64,000 nucleotides of DNA from Hydrogenophilales bacterium (GCA_023258975.1 JAHFRD010000006.1:124001-188000); one strand, 5' to 3'. Positions 10,862 to 21,300 are shown, counted from the stretch's first letter. Numbers and translations are program-made. Notes: generated by a model not told the origin, from the sequence alone.

Positions 10862-12096
10862 GCAAGATTCGGGAAAACAAGGATTTCATCGTCGGCCTGG
10901 ACATCGGCACGTCGAAGATCGTCGCTCTGGTGGCGGAGGCGCTGCCGGAAGGCGGTCTCAACATCATCGGCATGGGCCAGGCACCCTCGCGCGGCCTGAA
11001 GAAGGGCGTGGTGGTGGACATCGAGGCGACCGTCGCGGCGATTCAACGCGCCCTGGAAGAAGCCGAGTTGATGGCCAACTGCAAGATCACCCAGGTGTAT
11101 ACCGGCATCGCCGGCAGCCACATCAAGGCGCAGAACTCCAGCGGCATGCTGCCGATCCGCGACCGCGAGGTGAGCCAGTCGGACAAGGATCGCGTGGTGG
11201 AAATCGCGCGCGCCCTCAACATCCCGGCCGATCAGCAGGTGCTGCATGTGCTGCCGCAGGAATACATCATCGACGGCCAGGACGGGGTGCGCGAGCCGCT
11301 GGGCATGTCCGGCGTGCGCCTGGAGGTGAAGGTGCACATCGTCACCGGCGCCGTCTCCGCCGCCCAGAACATCGTCAAGTGCGTGCGCCGCTGCGGCCTG
11401 GAAGTGCAGGATCTGGTGCTGCAACCCCTGGCTTCGAGCAAGGCGGTGCTGAACGACGACGAGAAGGATTTGGGCGTCTGCCTGGTCGACATCGGCGGCG
11501 GCACCACCGACATCGCCGTCTACACGCGCGGCGCCATCCAGCATGTGGCGGTGATCCCCATCGCCGGCGACCAGATCACCAACGACATCGCCATGACCCT
11601 GCGCACGCCGACGCGCGAGGCCGAGGATCTGAAGATTCAGCACGGCGTCGCCTTGCGCCAGCTGGCCGACCCCAAGGAAATGATCGAGGTGCCGGGCATC
11701 GGCGAACGCGGCCCGAGGATGCTTTCCAAACAATTGCTGTCGGAAGTGATCGAGCCGCGCGCCGAGGAGTTGTACAGCCTGGTGCAGGCGGAACTGCGCC
11801 GCTCCGGCTTCGAGGAGCAGATATCCTCAGGCATCGTGCTGACCGGCGGCAGCAGCCAGATGGCGGGCATGGTGGAACTGGCGGAAGAGGTATTCCACAT
11901 GCCGGTGCGAGTCGGCGTGCCGGACTACATCGGCGGTTTTTCCGAGCGCGTGAAAAGCCCGCGCTTCGCCACCAGTGTCGGCCTCTTGCTGATCGGCCTG
12001 GACAAGCATGAAACCGATCAGGCGGCGCGCATCCAGGGCGCGAGTTTCAAGCAGATCCTGGAAAGGATGAAGGCGTGGTTTCAACAGAATTTTTGA
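10858..12096 (+). CDS. ftsA: Cell division protein FtsA
   Basis: FtsA is the actin-like ATPase that anchors FtsZ filaments to the membrane and activates septal synthesis. The 412-residue protein has VGLDIGTSKIVALV at the N-terminus, VDIGGGTTDIAVY in the middle, and GIVLTGGSSQMAG towards the end. A C-terminal amphipathic helix rich in Lys, Phe and Trp (FKQILERMKAWFQQNF) would bind the membrane. It overlaps ftsQ by ATGA and is followed, after 103 bases, by ftsZ. Confidence 0.97.
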   Translation: MSKIRENKDFIVGLDIGTSKIVALVAEALPEGGLNIIGMGQAPSRGLKKGVVVDIEATVAAIQRALEEAELMANCKITQVYTGIAGSHIKAQNSSGMLPIRDREVSQSDKDRVVEIARALNIPADQQVLHVLPQEYIIDGQDGVREPLGMSGVRLEVKVHIVTGAVSAAQNIVKCVRRCGLEVQDLVLQPLASSKAVLNDDEKDLGVCLVDIGGGTTDIAVYTRGAIQHVAVIPIAGDQITNDIAMTLRTPTREAEDLKIQHGVALRQLADPKEMIEVPGIGERGPRMLSKQLLSEVIEPRAEELYSLVQAELRRSGFEEQISSGIVLTGGSSQMAGMVELAEEVFHMPVRVGVPDYIGGFSERVKSPRFATSVGLLLIGLDKHETDQAARIQGASFKQILERMKAWFQQNF

Positions 12097-12199
12097 TTCG
12101 GGGACGGGCATGCCCGATGGGGAATGGGAGAGGGTTTTCTTCCCCAACGCGTTGTTCCGTATCCGTATTTTGTGTAAGTCACCGTAGGAGGGACGCAAC

Positions 12200-13390
12200 A
12201 TGTTGTTCGAACTGGAAGACCTGAATACCCAGGAAGCCGTGATCAAGGTCATCGGCGTGGGCGGCTGCGGCGGCAACGCCGTGGATCACATGATCGGCAA
12301 GGGCATGGCGGGTGTGGAATTCATCACCATCAACACCGACTCGCAGGCCCTGCGCCGCAACCGCGCGCCGGTGCAATTGCAGATCGGCAACTCGGCCACC
12401 AAGGGCCTCGGCGCCGGCGGCAAATGGGAAGTGGGGCGCGAGGCCGCGCTGGAGGACAAGGAACGCATCGCCGCCCTGATCGACGGCGCCGACATGCTGT
12501 TCATCGCCGCCGGCATGGGCGGCGGCACCGGCACCGGCGCCGCGCCGGTGGTGGCGGAAGTGGCGAAGGATCTGGGCATCCTGGCGGTGGCCGTGGTGAC
12601 CAAGCCCTTCGTGTTCGAGCAGAACAAGCGCATGCGTTCCGCCGAACAGGGACTGAAAGCCCTGTCCGAGCACGTCGACAGCCTGATCGTCATCCCCAAC
12701 GAGAAGCTGATCCAGGTGCTGGGCGGCAAGACCAAGCTGACCGATGCCTTTGTCGCCGCCAACGACGTGCTGCACAGCGCGGTCTCCGGCATCGCCGAGA
12801 TCATCAGCAACCCCGGCATGATCAACGTCGACTTCGCCGACGTGAAGACGGTGATGAGCGAGGTCGGCATGGCCATGATGGGTTCCGCCCTGGCCGAGGG
12901 CGAGGATCGCGCCCGCGTTGCCGCCGAGCAGGCCGTGGCCAGCCCGTTGCTGGAGAACGTGGACCTCAAGGGCGCGCGCGGCGTGCTGGTGAACATCACC
13001 TCCAACGACAGCCTGACCCTGGACGAGTACTACGAGGTGATGAACACCATCCAGAGCTTCGCCGCCGAGGAAGCCACCGTCATCGTCGGCACCGCGCTGG
13101 ACGACACGATGGGCGAGGGCCTGCGCGTGACCATGGTGGCGACCGGCCTGGGCAACCCGGTCAAGGCCGTCAAGAAACCGGAGATCCGCATCGTCGAACC
13201 GGTGATGATGCAGGCCACCGGCACGGGTGATGCGCGCCCTTACTCCGGAAACTACGATGTCGATCTGGATATTCCCACGACTTTTCGCAACAACACCCGC
13301 CGCAACAGTCAGGCGGCGGTCGAGGTGGCGAAGTCGGCGGGCATCGATACCCTGGACATTCCGGCCTTCCTGCGTAAACAGGCGGACTGA
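12200..13390 (+). CDS. ftsZ: Cell division protein FtsZ
   Basis: FtsZ is the tubulin-like GTPase that forms the division ring. The 396-residue protein has the tubulin signature GGGTGTGAAP near residues 107-116, VGGCGGNAVDHM at the N-terminus, and the NADF-like INVDFADVKTVM segment. The conserved C-terminal peptide DIPAFLRKQAD contacts FtsA and other partners. The ATG follows a strong AGGAGGG site. The 103-base gap from ftsA holds a weak hairpin (TGGGGAA..TTCCCCA), so ftsZ may be regulated separately. Confidence 0.98.
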   Translation: MLFELEDLNTQEAVIKVIGVGGCGGNAVDHMIGKGMAGVEFITINTDSQALRRNRAPVQLQIGNSATKGLGAGGKWEVGREAALEDKERIAALIDGADMLFIAAGMGGGTGTGAAPVVAEVAKDLGILAVAVVTKPFVFEQNKRMRSAEQGLKALSEHVDSLIVIPNEKLIQVLGGKTKLTDAFVAANDVLHSAVSGIAEIISNPGMINVDFADVKTVMSEVGMAMMGSALAEGEDRARVAAEQAVASPLLENVDLKGARGVLVNITSNDSLTLDEYYEVMNTIQSFAAEEATVIVGTALDDTMGEGLRVTMVATGLGNPVKAVKKPEIRIVEPVMMQATGTGDARPYSGNYDVDLDIPTTFRNNTRRNSQAAVEVAKSAGIDTLDIPAFLRKQAD

Positions 13391-13532
13391 TTCGATTCCG
13401 GATTTCGGATTTCGGAGCATGTGTGCCACAAGTCCTTGTTTTGTCGCGTGATTATCTCGTCCGGGCGAACTCCCTCCCGCCCGGGCGGGGTAACATGCGC
13501 GCATCCCGCACCGCACCAATCGAGTTCATTTC

Positions 13533-14447
13533 ATGATCCGCCAACGCACCATCAAATCCCTGGTACGCGCCACCGGCGTCGGCCTGCATACGGGCGCGCG
13601 GGTCAATCTCACCTTGCGCCCGGCCGCGCCCGGCAGCGGCATCTGGTTTTGCCGTACCGATCTGGTGGAACCGCGCGAGTTTCGGGTGACTCCGGAATCG
13701 GTGACCGATACCCGCCTGTGTTCCGCGCTGGAAGGCAACGGCGCCAAGGTGGCGACCGTCGAACACCTGATGTCCGCCCTCGCCGGGTTGGGCATCGACA
13801 ACCTCCACATCGACCTGGATGGCCCGGAAGTGCCCATCCTGGACGGCTCCGCCGCTCCTTTCGTGTATCTCCTGCAATCCACCGGCATCGAAGTCCAGAA
13901 TGCCGCCAAGCGCTTCATCCGGGTGAAATATCCGGTGCGGGTCGAGGATGGCGACAAATGGGCCGAGTTCACGCCGCACGAAGGCTATACCCTGGCCTTC
14001 AGGATCGACTTCGACCACCCCGTGTTCAAACATTCCGCGCGCGAAATCAAACTCGATTTCGCGCGCCAGTCCTACGTCCAGGAAGTGAGCCGGGCGCGCA
14101 CCTTCGGTTTCATGAGCGAGGTGGAATATCTGCGCAGCAATGGACTGGCTCTGGGCGGTAGCCTGGATAACGCCATCGTCATGGACGATTTCCGCGTGCT
14201 CAACAGCGACGGCCTGCGCTATGCCGACGAATTCGTGAAGCACAAGGTGCTGGACGCGGTGGGCGATCTCTACCTGGCCGGGCATCCCATCCTGGGCGCC
14301 TTCTCCGCCTACAAATCCGGCCACGGCCTCAACAACAAACTGTTGCGCGGCCTGCTGGCGGACGCCGGCGCCTGGGAATGGGCGGAGTTCAAGGATGACG
14401 CCAGCGTGCCCAAGGGGCTGCTCAACCTGCATCCCCTGTCCGCCTGA
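13533..14447 (+). CDS. lpxC: UDP-3-O-acyl-GlcNAc deacetylase LpxC
   Basis: LpxC is the zinc enzyme that commits UDP-acyl-GlcNAc to lipid A synthesis. The 304-residue length is typical. The zinc ligands appear in [15 protein letters not shown] near residue 75 and in [15 protein letters not shown] near 235. The catalytic SGHGLNN motif is near residue 262. It stands 142 bases after ftsZ, its usual place at the end of the dcw cluster. The last base of its stop is the first of the next small gene. Confidence 0.97.
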   Translation: MIRQRTIKSLVRATGVGLHTGARVNLTLRPAAPGSGIWFCRTDLVEPREFRVTPESVTDTRLCSALEGNGAKVATVEHLMSALAGLGIDNLHIDLDGPEVPILDGSAAPFVYLLQSTGIEVQNAAKRFIRVKYPVRVEDGDKWAEFTPHEGYTLAFRIDFDHPVFKHSAREIKLDFARQSYVQEVSRARTFGFMSEVEYLRSNGLALGGSLDNAIVMDDFRVLNSDGLRYADEFVKHKVLDAVGDLYLAGHPILGAFSAYKSGHGLNNKLLRGLLADAGAWEWAEFKDDASVPKGLLNLHPLSA

Positions 14448-14632
14448 TGCTGGGTGTCCGCCTCCTCCTGGTTCTGGTCGGCATCTTCCTGGTCATCAGC
14501 CTGCTCGGCTACGCCGTCAGCCGCGACCCCCGCTGGCTCCGCTTCGCCGGACTGGGCCTGAAAGGCGGCCTGGCGTTGATTCTGCTGATCTTGCTGGTCT
14601 ATCTGGCGGAACGGCTGGTCATGGTGGTCTGA
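14447..14632 (+). CDS. Small two-helix membrane protein after lpxC
   Basis: This 61-residue product starts inside the lpxC stop codon (TGATG), so it is likely translationally coupled to lpxC. It has a first hydrophobic helix (about residues 3-22), a short charged stretch (SRDPRWLRF) and a second helix (about 35-58). I do not recognise a named family. Its place suggests a role, if any, in the envelope. It is a plausible real gene because the overlap and hydropathy are clean and nothing else occupies this stretch. Confidence 0.6.
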   Translation: MLGVRLLLVLVGIFLVISLLGYAVSRDPRWLRFAGLGLKGGLALILLILLVYLAERLVMVV

Positions 14633-14654
14633 GCGGCCGTCCCCTCGCCCCGTT

Positions 14655-15788
14655 TCACGCCATAACGGCCCCGAGCGCCTTCAGGCAGGCCTCCACATTC
14701 TCGCGCCGCGCGGAGGCGCCCATCAGGCCGATGCGCCAGATTTTTCCGGCCAGGGCGCCGAGGCCGGCGCCGATTTCCAGGTTGAATTCATTGAGCAGGC
14801 GGGCGCGCGCGGCGGCATCGTCGATGCCGACGGGCAGGGCCACCGAGTTGAGTTGCGGCAGGCGCTCGCCCCCCGGCACCACGAAAGCCAGTCCCAGGCC
14901 TTCCAGCCCCGCCTTGAGCCGTTCGTGCATGGCGCGATGCCGTGCCCAGGCGGCGTCCAGGCCTTCCTCGGCGAGGATCACCAGCGCCTCGTGCAGGCCG
15001 TAGAGCGGGTTGATCGGCGCGGTGTGGTGATAGGTGCGTTTGCCTTCGCCACTCCAGTAGCCGAGCACCAGGTTGAGATCCATGAACCAGCTCTGCACCG
15101 GGGTCTTGCGCGCACGCACCTTGGCGAGTGCCTTTTCCGAGAAACTCACCGGCGACAGGCCGGGGGTGCAGGACAGGCATTTCTGGCTACCGGAATAGGC
15201 GGCGTCGATGCCCCACTGGTCGAGCAGGACGGGGGTTCCGCCGAGCGAGGTGACACAGTCCATGAGGGTCAGGGCGCCGTATTTTCGGGCGATGGCGGTC
15301 AAAGCGGCGGCGTCGGACTGGGCGCCGGTGGACGTTTCCGCATGCACGAAAGCAAGGATTTTTGCGTTGGGGTTGGCCTGGAACGCGGTGTCCACCTTGT
15401 CCGGATCAACCGCCCGGCCCCAGGCATCCTCGACCGGAACGGGGATGCCGCCGCAGCGCTTCACGTTCTCCAGCATGCGGCCGCCGAACACGCCGTTGAC
15501 GCAGACGATGACGGTGTCGCCCGGCTCCACCAGATTCACGAAACAAGTCTCCATGCCCACGGAACCCGGGCCGGAAACCGGAAAAGTAAGCCGGTTTTCA
15601 GTCTGAAAGGCGTAGCGGAGCAGGGTCTTGGTCTGCTCCATCATGTCCGTGAAAGCCGGGTCGAGATGGCCGATGGTGGGGCGTGCCATCGCGTCGAGGA
15701 TGCGTCGCGGTACATCGGACGGGCCGGGGCCCATGAGGATGCGGTGGGGCGGCTGGAAGGAGGAAATGGCGGGAGCAGGCTGGGTCAT
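14655..15788 (-). CDS. Class V aminotransferase (alanine-glyoxylate / serine-glyoxylate type)
   Basis: This 377-residue PLP enzyme begins with the family's substrate-binding [13 protein letters not shown]. It has a [10 protein letters not shown] segment, the HAETSTGAQ motif, MDCVTSLGG with the PLP-contacting aspartate, and [13 protein letters not shown] with the Schiff-base lysine. It probably moves an amino group from alanine or serine to glyoxylate; the donor cannot be told from sequence. The ATG at 15788 follows AGGAAA. It is convergent with the dcw cluster and divergent from the Rossmann protein at 15900. Confidence 0.88.
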   Translation of the reverse strand: MTQPAPAISSFQPPHRILMGPGPSDVPRRILDAMARPTIGHLDPAFTDMMEQTKTLLRYAFQTENRLTFPVSGPGSVGMETCFVNLVEPGDTVIVCVNGVFGGRMLENVKRCGGIPVPVEDAWGRAVDPDKVDTAFQANPNAKILAFVHAETSTGAQSDAAALTAIARKYGALTLMDCVTSLGGTPVLLDQWGIDAAYSGSQKCLSCTPGLSPVSFSEKALAKVRARKTPVQSWFMDLNLVLGYWSGEGKRTYHHTAPINPLYGLHEALVILAEEGLDAAWARHRAMHERLKAGLEGLGLAFVVPGGERLPQLNSVALPVGIDDAAARARLLNEFNLEIGAGLGALAGKIWRIGLMGASARRENVEACLKALGAVMA

Positions 15789-15899
15789 GGGATTTCCTGT
15801 TGCGTGGACAGGCCGCGATTCTATGGGCTTGGGCCGTGTGCAGACAGGCCGAGGGCGGGTTCGGCCGATAGAATCCGGCCCTCGAACGGAGGATTGGGC

Positions 15900-16673
15900 A
15901 TGGACAAGAGTGTGGTGATGGTCGGCCTCGGCCAGTTGGGCCGGGTGATCGCGGGTGGGCTGCTGCGCAGCGGTCAGACGGTGGTTCCGGTGAATCGCGG
16001 CGACGATCTGCTGGCCGTGGCGGCGCATTGGCCGGATCCGGCGCTGGTACTGGTTTCGGTGGGCGAGAACGACCTGCATCCGGTGCTGGCCGCGCTGCCG
16101 GAAGTCTGGCGCGAAAAAGTCGGCCTGCTGCAGAACGAACTGCTGCCGCGCGATTGGCAGGCGCATGGCATCGTCGATCCCACGGTGATTTCGGTCTGGT
16201 TCGAGAAGAAGCAAGGTATCGACGCCAAGCCGCTGCTGTCCTCGCCCGTGTTCGGGCTGCGGGCGGCGCGTCTGGTTCACGCGCTGCGGGCCGTCGATCT
16301 TCCGGCACACGAAGTGGGGGATGAAGAAACCCTGCTCCGGGAACTGGTGCGCAAGAACCTCTATATCCTGACCACGAATATCGCCGGCCTGGAAACATGC
16401 GGCGATGTCGGCTCCCTATGGGCGCGGCGGGAAAGCCTGGCCCGCGCGGTGGCGGCGGATGTGCTGGACGTGCAGGACTGGCTGATCGGCCAGCCCTGCG
16501 AACGCGAACGCATGCTGGCTGGAATGCTGGAAGCCTTTCAGGCCGACCCGCTGCACGGCTGCGCCGGCCGCAGCGCGCCGGCTCGCCTCAAGCGCGCCCT
16601 GCACTACGCCGATGCGGCCGGCCTGGCGACGCCCACACTGCGCCGCATCGCGGCGGCACATGGCGTGAGTTAG
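15900..16673 (+). CDS. Rossmann-fold protein, ketopantoate-reductase-like, function unknown
   Basis: The 257-residue protein starts with a dinucleotide-binding fold ([21 protein letters not shown]), then has an all-helical C-terminal half. This layout resembles PanE/ApbA and related 2-hydroxyacid reductases, but the [16 protein letters not shown] region differs from the classical enzyme. I would not assign a substrate. The ATG follows GGAGG by a good distance. It is a single gene, divergent from the aminotransferase and convergent with the glutaredoxin. Confidence 0.7.
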   Translation: MDKSVVMVGLGQLGRVIAGGLLRSGQTVVPVNRGDDLLAVAAHWPDPALVLVSVGENDLHPVLAALPEVWREKVGLLQNELLPRDWQAHGIVDPTVISVWFEKKQGIDAKPLLSSPVFGLRAARLVHALRAVDLPAHEVGDEETLLRELVRKNLYILTTNIAGLETCGDVGSLWARRESLARAVAADVLDVQDWLIGQPCERERMLAGMLEAFQADPLHGCAGRSAPARLKRALHYADAAGLATPTLRRIAAAHGVS

Positions 16674-16692
16674 CCGGGATGACCGGCCTGCT

Positions 16693-16950
16693 TCAAGCCG
16701 CCAGCAGCGGCTCCAGTTCGCCGCCGGCTTCCAGCGCGGAAATGTCGTCGAAGCCGCCGACGTGGCGGTCGCCGATGTAGATCTGCGGCACGGTGCGGCG
16801 GCCGGTGATGTGCATCATTTCCCGCATCTGGGCGGGATCGAGATCAACGCGGATTTTTTCGATGCTGGTGACCCCCTTCCTGGTCAGCAACTTCTCGGCC
16901 ATGACGCAGTAGGGGCAGGTGGCGGTGCAGTACATCTTGATCGGGGGCAT
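16693..16950 (-). CDS. grxC: Glutaredoxin 3 (dithiol)
   Basis: The 85-residue protein has the dithiol active site CPYC at residues 12-15, a TVPQIYIG cis-proline segment, and GGFDD, which helps bind glutathione. It reduces disulfides and mixed glutathione disulfides in the cytoplasm. It lies 13 bases downstream of the rhodanese gene on the same strand, so the two are probably co-transcribed and may share a sulfur/thiol role. Confidence 0.93.
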   Translation of the reverse strand: MPPIKMYCTATCPYCVMAEKLLTRKGVTSIEKIRVDLDPAQMREMMHITGRRTVPQIYIGDRHVGGFDDISALEAGGELEPLLAA

Positions 16951-16963
16951 CAGATTTCCTTGA

Positions 16964-17374
16964 TTATTTTTCGCGTGGCAGGCCGGCCTGTTCCCAGGCC
17001 TGCATGCCTCCAGCGAGGTTGTGCAGGTTCTCGAAACCGGCTTTCTTGAGGGTGCCGCAGGCGCTGCCGGAGCGATTGCCGCTACGGCACACCGCGATGA
17101 TCGGCTTGCCCTTGAACGGCTCCAGTTCGGACAGGCGATCCTTCAGCCTGCTCAGGGGGATGTGCCTGGCCTTGGCGATATGGCCGTCGCTCCATTCCGA
17201 GTGCTCGCGCACGTCCAGCATCAGGGCGTCTTCGTGGTTGAACAGCAGCACCGCTTCCTGCGGGCCGATTTGTTTGACCCCGGACAGGCGTCCGAACAGG
17301 CCGCCGCCCAGCAGCATGAAGCCGGACAGGCCGGCGAGCAGGATCAACCAGATGTTTTGTAGCGCGAAATCCAT
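16964..17374 (-). CDS. Membrane-anchored rhodanese-like sulfurtransferase
   Basis: The 136-residue protein has one N-terminal membrane helix (about residues 8-27) followed by a single rhodanese domain. The predicted active Cys is residue 96 in the loop CRSGNRSG, the form usual for PspE/YgaP-type rhodaneses that carry persulfide sulfur. It lies between grxC and a Uma2 gene and in the same direction as DUF2892 and the RND pump. Rhodanese and DUF2892 are the two domains of E. coli YgaP, which makes a shared sulfur-handling role likely here. Confidence 0.9.
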   Translation of the reverse strand: MDFALQNIWLILLAGLSGFMLLGGGLFGRLSGVKQIGPQEAVLLFNHEDALMLDVREHSEWSDGHIAKARHIPLSRLKDRLSELEPFKGKPIIAVCRSGNRSGSACGTLKKAGFENLHNLAGGMQAWEQAGLPREK

Positions 17375-17385
17375 GTGTTTCCTTA

Positions 17386-17958
17386 TCAGTCGAAAAAGAG
17401 GGACCAGTCCACGGTGACCTCGGGCAAGACGCCCAGGGCCAAAGTTCCTTGCATCTCCCTGATCTCGGGGCGGCCGTAGTGGCCATCAACCAGGCGATAC
17501 ACCGTGACCAGCCGGTCGGTCGGATGCAGCAGCCAGTATTCCCGCACACCGGAGCGTTCGTACAAGGCCAGCTTGACGATCAGATCGCGCTTGGCGGAGC
17601 TGGGAGAGAGCACCTCCGCCACCCAATCCGGCGCGCCGCGCACGCCGCGCTCGTCCAGTTTGGCTTCGTCGCACACCACCAGCACATCCGGCTGCACCAC
17701 CGTGTCCACCTTGTCATCCGCCTCGTCGGTGTGCGGCAGGCGCACGTCGAAGGGGGCGACGAAGGGCTGGCAGGGTTTGCCTTTGAGCGCGGTGGCGATC
17801 TGGCGAAACAGTTCACCCGTCAGGTTCTGATGTGTCCGCGTCGGCGCCGGCGACATGGCGTAAGCCACGCCGTCGATCAGTTCATAACGAACGTCGTCGG
17901 GCCAGGAACAGTAGTCGGCGTAGGTGTAGTGGTCGGTTTTGAGTCGTGGCAGACCCAT
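17386..17958 (-). CDS. Uma2-family (DUF820) putative nuclease-fold protein
   Basis: The 190-residue protein shows the Uma2 pattern: YELIDGVAYAMSPAPTRTHQ near the start, VVQPDVLVVCD, PDWVAEVLSPSSAKRD with the PD-(D/E)xK-like core, then KLALYERSGVREYWLLHP. Uma2 proteins are common and multi-copy in many bacteria; their function is not established. It interrupts the DUF2892-rhodanese pair with only short gaps and may be a later insertion. Its codon use looks like its neighbours. Confidence 0.88.
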   Translation of the reverse strand: MGLPRLKTDHYTYADYCSWPDDVRYELIDGVAYAMSPAPTRTHQNLTGELFRQIATALKGKPCQPFVAPFDVRLPHTDEADDKVDTVVQPDVLVVCDEAKLDERGVRGAPDWVAEVLSPSSAKRDLIVKLALYERSGVREYWLLHPTDRLVTVYRLVDGHYGRPEIREMQGTLALGVLPEVTVDWSLFFD

Positions 17959-17996
17959 GTCGATCTCCCGAGATTGCGTCGGAATCGGATTATCGC

Positions 17997-18224
17997 TTAC
18001 TTGCAGCAGGCGCCGCCGCCTTCCTGGAAACCGAGTTTCTTCAACAGTTTTTCCGGCGGGCAGAAACCGGTGAAGCCGGATTGCAGCAGGTTGAGGCCGA
18101 TGAAGGCGGTGAACCAGAGCCAGGACAGCTTGCTCAGGTCGATCTGGCCGCTGAAGTGGGCCAGGGCCAGGGACAGCACGATGAAGGCGCCGGCCATGAT
18201 GCGGATGATGCGTTCGATGCTCAT
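17997..18224 (-). CDS. DUF2892 (YgaP-type) membrane protein
   Basis: The 75-residue protein has MSIERIIRIMAG at the start, two hydrophobic helices (about residues 7-23 and 34-50), and a C-terminal GFCPPEKLLKKLGF with more cysteines at the very end (ACCK). This is the DUF2892 family, the membrane part of YgaP. It lies 135 bases downstream of the RND pump gene on the same strand, with two repeat copies in between. Confidence 0.9.
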   Translation of the reverse strand: MSIERIIRIMAGAFIVLSLALAHFSGQIDLSKLSWLWFTAFIGLNLLQSGFTGFCPPEKLLKKLGFQEGGGACCK

Positions 18225-18282
18225 ATGAAACTCCTATGGGTTAAGTGGATGGGGTTTTGCGCTGTCCCCGCAAGGGGGACAG

Positions 18283-18374
18283 CGAATCCGTAAGCGCTGA
18301 AGCGCTAACGGCTTCGCTGTCCCCGCAGGGGGGATGCCGAATCCGTAAGCGCTGAAGCGCTAACGGCTTCGCTG
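18283..18374. repeat. Two identical 37-bp palindromic repeats, 55 bp apart
   Basis: The 37-base unit beginning CGAATCCGTAAGCGCTGAAG occurs at 18283-18319 and again, identical, at 18338-18374. It is nearly self-complementary around AGCGCT-GA-AGCGCT. The CAAGGGGGAC / CGCAGGGGGG stretches next to the copies are also similar. The second copy contains the stop codon and last codons of the RND gene. Confidence 0.9.
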
Positions 18375-21300
18375 CCACAGCAGGTAAAGCAGGGGAATCA
18401 CCACCAGGGTCAGCGCGGTGGAGGCGAAAGTACCGAAAATCAGGCTGACCGCCAAGCCGCCGAACACCGGATCGGTGACCATGATGGCGGAGCCGGCGAT
18501 GATGGCCAGGGCGGTGAGCAGGATCGGGCGGAAGCGCACGGCTCCCGCCTCCATGACGGCCGCTTCCAGGCCGTAGCCCTGCTTGCGGTAGTCGAGGATG
18601 AAGTCGATCAGCAGCAGCGAGTTGCGCACCACCACGCCGGCCAGGGCGATGACGCCGATCATGGAGGTGGCGGTGAATGCCTGGCCGGTGGCCCAGTGGC
18701 CAGGGAATACGCCGATCAGGGTCAGGGGAATCGCACCCATGACGATCAGCGGCAGCATGAACGACTTGTAATAGGCCGTCAGCAGCAGGTAGATCAGCAC
18801 CAGGGCGACCATGAAGGCGGAGCCGAGGTCGCGGAACACGTCCAGGGTCAGGCGCATTTCGCCGCCCCAGAGCAGGGTGGTGTCGACCACGTCCTTCGGT
18901 TGCGCCTCGACGAAGCCGAGGTTGCCGGTGGTAAAGGTGGCGCCGGATTTCAGCTTCCGTCCATCCAGCATCCTGTCCAGGGCGAGCACGGCGTAGACCG
19001 GGCTGGATTGCAGCAGCTCGCCACCCACCGTGACCTGCGCGTGCTGGTCGCGGCCGCGCAGGGGCTTGGTTTCCACTTCGCGTTCGATACGGGCGATTTC
19101 CGACAGGGGGATTTGTATACCCTGGTGCGCGCCCTGGGCGTTGCCGATACGCAGGGCCAGGAGGGTGGCCGGGTCGGCGCGCTGTTCGCGCGGCAGGCGC
19201 ACGCGGATGTCCATCGGCTCGCGCGCGTCCACGGAATGCAGGGTGCCGATGGCGAAGCCGCTGACGTAATCGCGCAGCAGTTTGGCCACCTGACCGGGGG
19301 CGACGCCCGCGAGCATGGCCTTCTCGGCGTCCACCCTGACGCGGAAGCCCTCGACGCCAACGCACACAAGTCGTTCGCCGGGCCGCCCCAAGAACGACTT
19401 GGCCCCCACGGGGTACCGAAGGGTAGGGGTTTCATCAGGCGGCTCGGAGGTTTTTTCCGAGCCGGGGGTACAACCAACTGAATCATCGACGTTGGTGAGG
19501 CCGTAAGTCTTGTGGAAGGCGGCGTTCACTTCCAGGGCGCTGGCGCGCAGCACGTCGTAATCCGGGCCGTAGAGTTCGGCCAGGACTTGCGAGGACACCG
19601 GCGGGCCGGGGGGCGTTTCGTAGATCTTGATGCGGGCCGTGGGGAAGGCGGTGCGCACCGGTTTGAGGGCGGCGTCGAACTGGTTGGCGATGTCGTGCGA
19701 GGCGTCATCGCGATGATGTTTGTCGATCAGGTTGACGCGAATCTGCGCCAGGTTCTCGCCCTTTTTCAGCAGGTCGCCGCGCACCAGGGCGGCGAAGTCG
19801 ATGGGCGCCGCGATCCCCAGAAAGGTCTGGAAATTGTCCACATGCGGGTGCTTCGCCAGGGTGGCGCCGATCGCGCGCGCCACCTGGTCGGTGGCGGCCA
19901 GGGCGGTTCCGGCGGGCATGTCCACCTGCAACAACAGGGTGTTGGTGTTGTCGTTGGGCAGCATCTTGAGTTCCACGCCGAGCGGCGACAGCGGCCCGTT
20001 GATGCCGGAAGGGCGCACGAACTGCCAGGCGGGCATGACCATCGCGCCGATCAGGAGGCCGAGGATGATGAGAAAAAAGACATTGCGCTTGGGCGCGCTC
20101 GCCATTAGCGGCTTCACCGTCGCCAGGTAGACGCGGCGCAGCGGGTCTTGATCGGCGTGGCCGTGGTCTTCCAGAGTTTTTGCCTGTTCCAGCGCTTTCA
20201 TCGCTTTACCACGGAGAACCCGCCGCGCCGCCCAGGGAACCACGGAATAGGCGATGAACAGCGAGGCGAGCATGGCGACCGGCACGTTGATCGGAATCGG
20301 CCGCATGAACGGGCCCATCATGCCGGTGACGAAGGCCATCGGGATGAAGGCCAGCATCACCGCCACGGTGGCGACGTTGGTGGGGTTGCCGATCTCGTTG
20401 GCGGCGGTGACCAGGGCCTGGCCGAATTGATCCATCTTCACCTTGCCATGATGCAGGTGGCGGTGGATGTTCTCGATCACCACGATGGAATCGTCCACCA
20501 GCAGGCCGAGCGCCAGGATCAGGGCGAACAGGGTGATGCGGTTGATGGTCTGGCCGAACAGGAAGCCCACCGCCAGCACGATGAACAGGATCAGCGGGAT
20601 GGTCATGGTGACGATGCCCGCCTCGCGCCAGCCGAGGAACCACCACATCAGCAGGATGACGGTGAAGATGGCGATGCCGAGGTGTTCCACCAGCAGATTG
20701 ACCGCAGCGTCCGCCCGCTCGCCGTCATCGCGGGTGACGGTGATGTCGATGCCCTGCGGCACGGCCTGGCGCTTGAGTTGCTCCAGTTTTTCCAGCACCG
20801 CGCCGGAAACGGTGACGCCGTTGGTGCCGGCCTTCTTGGCGATGGCCAGGGTGACGGCGGGGGCGACGGTGCGGGTTGGCTGCCGCGCGGCGGGGCCGAA
20901 GCCGATCCACGACGATTCTTCCACCTCGGCGGCGCCGTCCTCGATCCGGGCGATGTCTTTCAGGTACACCGGGCGGCCGTTGGCGGCGCCGACGACGATG
21001 GCGCCGACCGCCCGCGCGTCGCCGAGAAAGCCATCCAGGCGCAAGGGGTGCGAACGGTTGCCCTGGGTCAGATTGCCCAGGGGGGCGGAGACGTTGGCGC
21101 CGCGCAGAGCTTGATCCACCCGGTCGAGGCTGAGACCGGCGGCGGCGAGGCGCTGCGGGTCGATCCAGACGTTGAGCGCCGGCGCGCGGCCACCCACCAG
21201 TTGCGAGAAGGAGACGCCGGGGACGTTGCGCAGATTTTCCAGCAGACGGGCGCCGACCTCGCGCAGGCTGCGCTCGTCATGGCTGGCGGAAGACAGGGTG

